From contig NZ_JAQSDC010000049.1 of the NCBI RefSeq assembly GCF_029945705.1, forward strand, positions 1 to 64,000: DNA of 64,000 bases. Reading direction: 5' to 3'. Every line of letters starts with the position of its first letter. Positions within the stretch are counted from its first letter, which is position 1. This DNA comes from Methylotenera sp. (GTDB taxonomy: Bacteria; Pseudomonadota; Gammaproteobacteria; Burkholderiales; Methylophilaceae). Shown here one piece after another: positions 59,337-64,000 of this stretch. The translations under genes were made by a program, and so were the position numbers. The notes beneath the pieces are model-generated. The model did no database searches and was not told where the DNA came from. It was given only the letters and a program-made list of their open reading frames with translations.

Positions 59337-59816
59337 GTGAGTGCGCATTTAGCAAGACATGCTCCAAGTGCGCGTCGTTTCGACTTTGCCGTCACGCTAA
59401 TAGTGATTGGAATACTAGCGACCTTGTTACTAGGTTATTTAAACAAGGCGCAACAAGATATTGAAAGACTAATTGTTGAAACAGAGTTAAATAGCTTGCG
59501 CTTAAGTTTGGCTGAGAATTGGGTGGATAAAAGCGTTAGTAATCAATCTATTGATAGCGTGGCACTGCAAAACAGCAACCCGATGCTACTAATCGCTGAT
59601 AATCCTGAAAACTATATAGGCGAGCTTTCGGAGGCGCCGAGTAACAAAATAGAAATTTGGTATTTTGATACCACAAGAAAACAGCTGATTTATGTATTTA
59701 ATGACGGCAGCCAAGCCAGATATAGATTCAGTAAAACGGCTGGGCAGACTAAAGCCTCATTATTAACAGTGGGTGGTTTAGATTTAGTGAAAGACGTAGC
59801 AGAGGTAAAGAACTGA
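59337..59816 (+). CDS. MshF-position single-pass membrane protein
   Basis: This 159-residue protein has one N-terminal membrane helix (FAVTLIVIGILATLLLGYL) followed by an alpha helix and a beta-rich C-terminal half, so it is shaped like a pilin. It lacks the GFxxxE prepilin peptidase site. In Vibrio the gene after mshG is mshF, of similar size and unknown function, and position is the main evidence. The start is GTG. A REP-like inverted repeat begins 5 bases after its stop. Confidence 0.65.
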   Translation: MSAHLARHAPSARRFDFAVTLIVIGILATLLLGYLNKAQQDIERLIVETELNSLRLSLAENWVDKSVSNQSIDSVALQNSNPMLLIADNPENYIGELSEAPSNKIEIWYFDTTRKQLIYVFNDGSQARYRFSKTAGQTKASLLTVGGLDLVKDVAEVKN

Positions 59817-59820
59817 GTTA

Positions 59821-59903
59821 CCGTCATTCTCGCGAAAGCGGGAATCTAATTTGACTTTGGTTTTAAAACCTAACATGGATTCCCGCTTTCGCGAGAATGA
59901 CGG
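59821..59903. repeat. REP-like inverted repeat
   Basis: Two perfect 26-base inverted arms (59821-59846 and 59878-59903) flank a 31-base centre. Each arm is itself near-palindromic (ATTCTCGC with GCGGGAAT), so it can fold singly or as a long cruciform. The arm sequence CGTCATTCTCGCGAAAGCGG resembles a family of short repeats dispersed in many proteobacterial genomes. No copy elsewhere in this window was noticed. It lies just before the first pilin gene and may stop or stabilise transcripts. Confidence 0.85.
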
Positions 59904-60016
59904 ATGTTTGATAGGTTTACTCAAAACAACGAGTCAAATTGATTTGTACAAAACACTTTAGTAAAAACTTAGTAGAAGTAAATTGATAGATTATTATTTT
60001 TTAAGGATACAACATC

Positions 60017-60592
60017 ATGAACAACACCAAACGCTTAAGCGCATTTAATCTAAGTAAGATTAAGCATGCCAAGGGCTTCACCTTAATTGAATTGATTGTG
60101 GTGATTCTCATTCTGGCTATTTTGGCAGCCATCGCATTGCCACGGTTTACTAACCTACAAAAAGACGCCCGCATTGCAAAACTTAACGCTGCTAGAGGTA
60201 GCGTTGCAGCCTCTTCAGCTTTAGTACGAGCCACCATACTTGCAAGAAACAGCTTGACTGATGCTGCAGCTTGCCCTGGCGGTGGTGGTACAGCCAACAA
60301 TACCAGTAACGTTTGTACTGAAGCTGGAGTTGTTGCCGTCGTATTTGGTTACCCAGATGTAACTGCCATAGGCACTGCAGGTTTGTTGTCTGCAGCTGGT
60401 TTAACTACATCATTTAACCCAACATTAGCAGAACTTAATGGTGACGGTTACAACTACACAGCAACGGGCACAGTGGCGACATTCCAAATTCAAGGTGCAG
60501 TAGCGCCAGCAACCTGCCAATTCACTTACACAGAGCCAACTTTAGCAGGTGCATCACCTGTCATTACGCCTGCTGTGACAACGGGTTGTTAG
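60017..60592 (+). CDS. Type IV (MSHA-type) pilin, first copy
   Basis: This prepilin has a basic leader of about 19 residues ending in KG and the mature N terminus FTLIELIVVILILAILAAIALPRF with Glu5. The leader is cut between G and F by prepilin peptidase. The C-terminal domain (total length 191 residues) has four cysteines, in AACPGG, NVCTEA, ATCQF and the final GC. Its position fits mshB, the minor pilin gene before mshA, but either pilin could be the major one. The ribosome binding site is AAGGA. Confidence 0.85.
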   Translation: MNNTKRLSAFNLSKIKHAKGFTLIELIVVILILAILAAIALPRFTNLQKDARIAKLNAARGSVAASSALVRATILARNSLTDAAACPGGGGTANNTSNVCTEAGVVAVVFGYPDVTAIGTAGLLSAAGLTTSFNPTLAELNGDGYNYTATGTVATFQIQGAVAPATCQFTYTEPTLAGASPVITPAVTTGC

Positions 60593-60670
60593 TCATATAG
60601 ATTTTTTAGTTGATTGTGATTTAAAGCGTGAATGTAGTCTAATTTTTATATTTTTTAAGGAGTCATTAAA

Positions 60671-61147
60671 ATGAAACAGCAAAAGTTTGGTTTTTCAAAA
60701 GTAGGCGCAAGCCAATCTGGTTTTACATTAGTTGAATTAGTCGTGGTGATTGTCATTTTGGGAATTTTGGCAGCCACGGCTTTGCCAAGATTTATTAATT
60801 TAACAGGTGATGCTAGAAGGTCATCAATGAATGGTTTGGCTGGTGGTTTACGCTCTTCAATCGGCGTAGTGCAAGCGCGTTACTTTGCAACAGGTGATTC
60901 AGCAGCAACTTCAGTGACTATGGCTGATACTTCATCTGTAACGGTAATTGCAGTTAAAGGCTTCCCTACTGCTGATGCTGCTGGTATTGAAAAAGCACTA
61001 ACATCTATTGATGGTTTTACCGCTGCATATGCAGCTGGAGTAGCTTCTTTCACACAAACCGGTGGTCCAGCGGCATGTAAAGTTACCTATACTGCTTCAA
61101 CTGGGGCCGTAGATGCCTCTGCAATTACTACTACTAACTGTCCTTAA
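60671..61147 (+). CDS. mshA: Type IV (MSHA-type) pilin, second copy
   Basis: This 158-residue prepilin is cut before FTLVELVVVIVILGILAATALPRF. It shares with the preceding gene the RxS/GLxxSxxxVQA helix style but has only two cysteines (AACKV and TNCP), so one disulfide loop at the C terminus as in MshA. It has a strong AAGGAG ribosome binding site and a hairpin directly after it, both fitting a highly expressed major pilin. The assignment to mshA rests on gene order. Confidence 0.8.
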   Translation: MKQQKFGFSKVGASQSGFTLVELVVVIVILGILAATALPRFINLTGDARRSSMNGLAGGLRSSIGVVQARYFATGDSAATSVTMADTSSVTVIAVKGFPTADAAGIEKALTSIDGFTAAYAAGVASFTQTGGPAACKVTYTASTGAVDASAITTTNCP

Positions 61148-61155
61148 TAGGGTAT

Positions 61156-61191
61156 TCATCATCAGAGACAGGATATTCCCTCTGATGATGA
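61156..61191 (+). terminator. Stem-loop after the second pilin gene
   Basis: A 12-bp perfect stem (TCATCATCAGAG at 61156-61167 with CTCTGATGATGA at 61180-61191) closes a 12-base loop that holds a small GGA/TCC pairing. It lies 8 bases after the pilin stop. No T run follows, so it is more likely an RNA-stabilising or processing hairpin than a full terminator. Confidence 0.6.
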
Positions 61192-61212
61192 GTCCTTAAG
61201 CGACACCTCAAT

Positions 61213-61674
61213 ATGCAGCAAGAACATGGATTCACAATAGTCGAGCTTGTCGCCGTAATGGTGATCACTGGCATTATTGCTGCCATCGCAGCGCCGCGCT
61301 TTATTGGTGTGGATGCTTTCGATGCACGGGGGAGTTATAGCACCTTAGTTTCTGCGTTGCGTTATGCACAAAAAACCGCAATAGCGCAACGTAGAAATGT
61401 CTATGTGAGTATTAATACGACTACTCGCTTTGTGTGTTTAGGTTATACCAACAACTGCAGTTCAGCGGTGATTGACCCGGCTACGCAAGCTGCGTACTCA
61501 AAAACCTTATCAAGCAATGTAAGCATTGCAGCAAGCACTACACCGCTTGGTTTTGACGGATTAGGCAGACCAGTGCCTAACGCCACAGCTACTTTTACCT
61601 TTCAAAATGCTGTTGTACCGAGTGAGTCTACACGCACGATTACCGTAGAAGCGGATACTGGCTATGTACGTTAA
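61213..61674 (+). CDS. mshC: MshC-like GspH-type minor pseudopilin
   Basis: This 153-residue pseudopilin has a very short leader (MQQEHG) followed by FTIVELVAVMVITGIIAAIAAPRF. A GspH-like domain follows (LVSALRYAQKTAIAQRRNVYVSI, then FDGLGRPV). It has two cysteines. Position and length fit MshC. Its stop lies within the next gene. Confidence 0.8.
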   Translation: MQQEHGFTIVELVAVMVITGIIAAIAAPRFIGVDAFDARGSYSTLVSALRYAQKTAIAQRRNVYVSINTTTRFVCLGYTNNCSSAVIDPATQAAYSKTLSSNVSIAASTTPLGFDGLGRPVPNATATFTFQNAVVPSESTRTITVEADTGYVR

Positions 61675-62296
61675 TCAATCTAAATTTAAGAAAACTATTA
61701 TTAAACATCAGCTTGGCGTATCTTTAGTTGAGTTAGTTGTTTTTATGGTCATTGTAAGTGTCGCCTTAGTGGGTGTGCTTAAAGTGCTTGATATTACCAA
61801 TCGCGGTAGCGTTGATCCGCTTGTTCGCAAGCAGGCTATTTCGATTGCAGATTCATTATTGTTAGAAATAGAACAACAACCTTTTACGTTATGCGACCCA
61901 GAGGATACTAATGCCCCTACTGCGGTTACTACAGCCGACTGCACTGGTGGCGCTGCTGCTTCTGAAGATAAAGCCGGTGCGGCACTCATAGGCCCATCTC
62001 CCAGTTCTGAAAGCCGTTACAGCGCAACATCGCCGTTTGACAACGTTGCAGATTACGGCGGCTTTAGCATGCCAGATGCTAACTGTGCAGGCATTTGTAG
62101 CCCAGGTGATAATACGCCGTTAGCAGGTCTTGGCGCCTACAAAGCCGCCGTGACTGTTACCCGCGTAGGCGGTGCAACACCCTTTGCTAGTTTTCCACTG
62201 AGTGCAGTGCTGCAAATTGCTGTGCGCGTAACGGGACCAGCGAATACTGATGTGACATTAACAGGCTATAGGTTTAGGTATGCGCCCAATATTTAA
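61664..62296 (+). CDS. mshD: MshD-like minor pseudopilin
   Basis: This 210-residue pseudopilin has a longer leader ending in LG, then VSLVELVVFMVIVSVALVGVL, as in GspI/PilV-type minor pilins. ISIADSLLLEIEQQPF in the first helix is typical of MshD. It overlaps the end of mshC by 11 bases and the start of mshO by 17. Confidence 0.78.
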   Translation: MYVNQSKFKKTIIKHQLGVSLVELVVFMVIVSVALVGVLKVLDITNRGSVDPLVRKQAISIADSLLLEIEQQPFTLCDPEDTNAPTAVTTADCTGGAAASEDKAGAALIGPSPSSESRYSATSPFDNVADYGGFSMPDANCAGICSPGDNTPLAGLGAYKAAVTVTRVGGATPFASFPLSAVLQIAVRVTGPANTDVTLTGYRFRYAPNI

Positions 62297-63107
62297 ATCC
62301 ATATCAAAAGACTCAGCTGGCTTTACCTTAGTCGAAATGGTCGTAGTCATCACTATTGTAGGGATTCTTGCGGCAGGTGCGGCATTGTTTATTCGCAACC
62401 CTACTCAAGCATTTATTGATAGCGAAAATCGCGCCAATTTAACTGATCGTGCCGATACTGCGCTACGACGGATGGCGCGTGATATTCGAAATGCTTTACC
62501 AAATAGTGTTCGCACCTCAGTCAATGGGGCAGATAGCTTTATCGAATTTGTGCCAGTAAAAGCGGCAGGTCGATACCGTGCAGCTGTAGGTACATCAGTG
62601 AGTGATAATCCATTAGACTTTTCACTCACTGCAGATACTTTTGACGTATTAGGGCCAACGGTGAATGTTGATGCTGGCGATAATCTTGTGATTTACAATT
62701 TGGGCATTTCTGGTTCAGATGTTTATGAAGGCTCAGATAGGCACGCCTTACAGACGACAGGACTACTCAGCACATTAAGCTTTAGCGGTGGTACTTTTCC
62801 GCAAGCATCGCCTTCAAGCCGATTTTTTGTGGTTTCTACACCAGTTTCATATGTGTGCGATATGACAAATAAGCTGCTTTTAATGTATAGCGGTTACAAC
62901 ATGCAAACGACGCAACCAGCAAGTGTGACCGCCTTAAATGCTTTAACTACAGCAAAACTAATGGCCTCTAACTTAAGTTCTTGCCAAATCAATTACGTTT
63001 CAGGGGTATTACAACGAAATGGCGTAGTGACTATTTATTTAGGTTTTACTCAAGATGTGGCTAAAGTAACACTAATGCATCAAGTGAATGTGGTGAACTC
63101 ACCATGA
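62280..63107 (+). CDS. mshO: MshO-like minor pseudopilin
   Basis: This 275-residue pseudopilin is cut before FTLVEMVVVITIVGILAAGAALF, like GspJ/PilW minor pilins. The segment following (ADTALRRMARDIRNALPNSVR) is characteristic of MshO. It starts inside the 3' end of mshD and ends in an ATGA overlap with the next gene. Confidence 0.82.
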   Translation: MRPIFKSISKDSAGFTLVEMVVVITIVGILAAGAALFIRNPTQAFIDSENRANLTDRADTALRRMARDIRNALPNSVRTSVNGADSFIEFVPVKAAGRYRAAVGTSVSDNPLDFSLTADTFDVLGPTVNVDAGDNLVIYNLGISGSDVYEGSDRHALQTTGLLSTLSFSGGTFPQASPSSRFFVVSTPVSYVCDMTNKLLLMYSGYNMQTTQPASVTALNALTTAKLMASNLSSCQINYVSGVLQRNGVVTIYLGFTQDVAKVTLMHQVNVVNSP

Positions 63108-63595
63108 ATAAAACAAGCGCAAAAATCACGTTCATGACTTCAAAAAAAATTCACCAAGGCTTTTTATTGCCAGCTGCAATATTTATTCTTGTTATTTTGG
63201 CTGGCTTAGGTGCTTATGCGCTTAACATTACCAGCATTCAACAAGTTACTTCTACACAAGATGTGCAAGGCACTAGAGCATACCAATCAGCGCGCGCAGG
63301 TGTGGAATGGGGAGCTTATCAAATTTTGCAAACAAGCCCAGATAACACCACAATTTTAGCTTGTTTTACTAGCCCTAGCGTATTAAGCCTTGATGGATTT
63401 ACAGTCACGGTGCGTTGCACAAAGTACGGTGATTACAATGAGCAAAATAGTGATCACACAATAGCAGTTTATCAAATTACCAGCACAGCTACTTTTGGCA
63501 CGGTAAATACTTCAAACTATATAGAACGGCAAATTCAGCTTAACTTAAGTAAGTGCCGCGGTACTGATGCCAGTAGCGCTTATATTTGTAGCTGA
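63104..63595 (+). CDS. mshP: MshP-like pilus assembly protein
   Basis: This 163-residue protein has a basic leader, then GFLLPAAIFILVILAGLGAYAL, a PilX-type start in which Glu5 is absent. The helix after it contains YQSARAGVEWGAYQIL, conserved in MshP/PilX. Two or more cysteines are near the C terminus (NLSKCRG, AYICS). It follows mshO with coupled translation. Confidence 0.8.
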   Translation: MNKTSAKITFMTSKKIHQGFLLPAAIFILVILAGLGAYALNITSIQQVTSTQDVQGTRAYQSARAGVEWGAYQILQTSPDNTTILACFTSPSVLSLDGFTVTVRCTKYGDYNEQNSDHTIAVYQITSTATFGTVNTSNYIERQIQLNLSKCRGTDASSAYICS

Positions 63596-63888
63596 GTTAC
63601 CTAGTAATTTTAATCATAGAAAATACTTAATAGAAACTTACTTAATAAGTAACTAATTGATTCTTGCTTAAAAGTGTGTTGCAAAAGTTTTTTTGTTGGA
63701 TTAATCATTGTACTGACATTATCAAACTCATCTCATTCTAATAATTTAGCAGGTAATCACCTGTTTTTCTTTTGCTTAAAATCTAAATTTTTTCATCATA
63801 ATTCAGTAGAAATTTCCGTAATACTTATTTGCTAAATTAAGAAGTAAGTATTTAAGTTGACTAACTATATCGACTGTATTGTAGGTAA

Positions 63889-64000
63889 ATGATGATAAGT
63901 AAATATTTTTATGGTGTTTTATTAGTAGTGTTCTCAATGTGCACTCAGGCCGCATATTTCCCTATCGCATTATCAACCAATACATTAAATGTAGACCTCA
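63889..64000 (+). CDS. Start of an exported protein, possibly MshQ
   Basis: An ATG at 63889 (or 63892), preceded by GTAGGT, opens a frame that runs off the right edge. The first 37 residues are a signal peptide (KYFYGVLLVVFSMCTQA) and a short mature stretch beginning AYFPIALSTNTLN. In Vibrio and Shewanella the gene after mshP is mshQ, a large exported protein. Position makes MshQ the best guess, but the visible part is too short to test. A 293-base spacer separates it from mshP. Confidence 0.5.
   Translation, partial: MMISKYFYGVLLVVFSMCTQAAYFPIALSTNTLNVDL

Noticed and set aside
59821-59903. CRISPR repeat or phage attachment site
   Set aside because: There are only two copies, inverted and not direct, with no spacer series, cas genes, tRNA or integrase nearby.
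56368-63595. Type II secretion operon
   Set aside because: The ATPase has MshEN motifs and the pseudopilin order and MshO/MshP-like proteins match the MSHA pilus locus. No gspC, D, L or M genes are present.
63820-63852. Terminator after mshP (AATACTTA / TAAGTATT inverted repeat)
   Set aside because: The stem is only 8 bp, AT-only but for one pair, with a 17-base loop and no T run, so it is unlikely to be stable.

Overview
The window looks like part of the chromosome of a betaproteobacterium. The block rnhB-lpxB-lpxA-fabZ-lpxD-skp-bamA-rseP-dxr-cdsA-uppS-frr-pyrH-tsf-rpsB, followed by map and glnD, is a conserved proteobacterial order. The DNA is moderately AT-rich by eye. A Methylophilaceae-like methylotroph (Methylotenera type) is my best guess, but this is inference: no methanol or RuMP gene lies in the window.

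Region 1 (0-7.2 kb) has yceD (minus), a two-subunit pyruvate carboxylase (pycA, pycB), a Maf/YceF nucleotide pyrophosphatase, an exported DUF4139 protein and a short RsmI-like methyltransferase. Region 2 (7.2-22 kb, minus strand) is the housekeeping run for lipid A, outer membrane assembly, isoprenoid and phospholipid precursors, and translation. Region 3 (22.3-26.8 kb, plus) has an HDOD protein, map and glnD, closed by a strong terminator.

Region 4 (27.3-55.4 kb) is the most interesting part: an apparently complete choline and glycine betaine catabolic island. On the minus strand lie betB-betA plus a UPF0126 (proposed glycine transporter) gene, and a TorF-type porin. On the plus strand lie a GbdR-like AraC regulator, a choline/betaine-binding lipoprotein, soxBDAG, L-serine dehydratase, glyA, an M19 dipeptidase-like protein, a V4R-domain protein, dgcA-dgcB-etfA-etfB, gbcA-gbcB, and an ABC ATPase and permease. 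The encoded route is choline to betaine aldehyde to glycine betaine to dimethylglycine to sarcosine to glycine, then serine (GlyA) and pyruvate (SdaA), releasing C1 units at each N-demethylation. In a methylotroph those C1 units would be carbon and energy rather than waste. Upstream of four transcription units (betB, the porin, the binding protein, soxB) I find two half-sites resembling TGTCGTAATT exactly 21 bp apart and 25-27 bp before a plausible -10 box. This is a candidate operator set for the GbdR-like regulator.

Region 5 (55.4-64 kb) has a DUF3820 gene, a small exported coiled-coil protein, and the right half of an MSHA-type pilus locus in the order E-G-F-B-A-C-D-O-P-(Q). The ATPase carries an N-terminal MshEN c-di-GMP-binding module. 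A REP-like inverted repeat and a strong stem-loop flank the two pilin genes. The window ends inside the probable next gene of that locus. I see no tRNA, rRNA, CRISPR array or insertion sequence.
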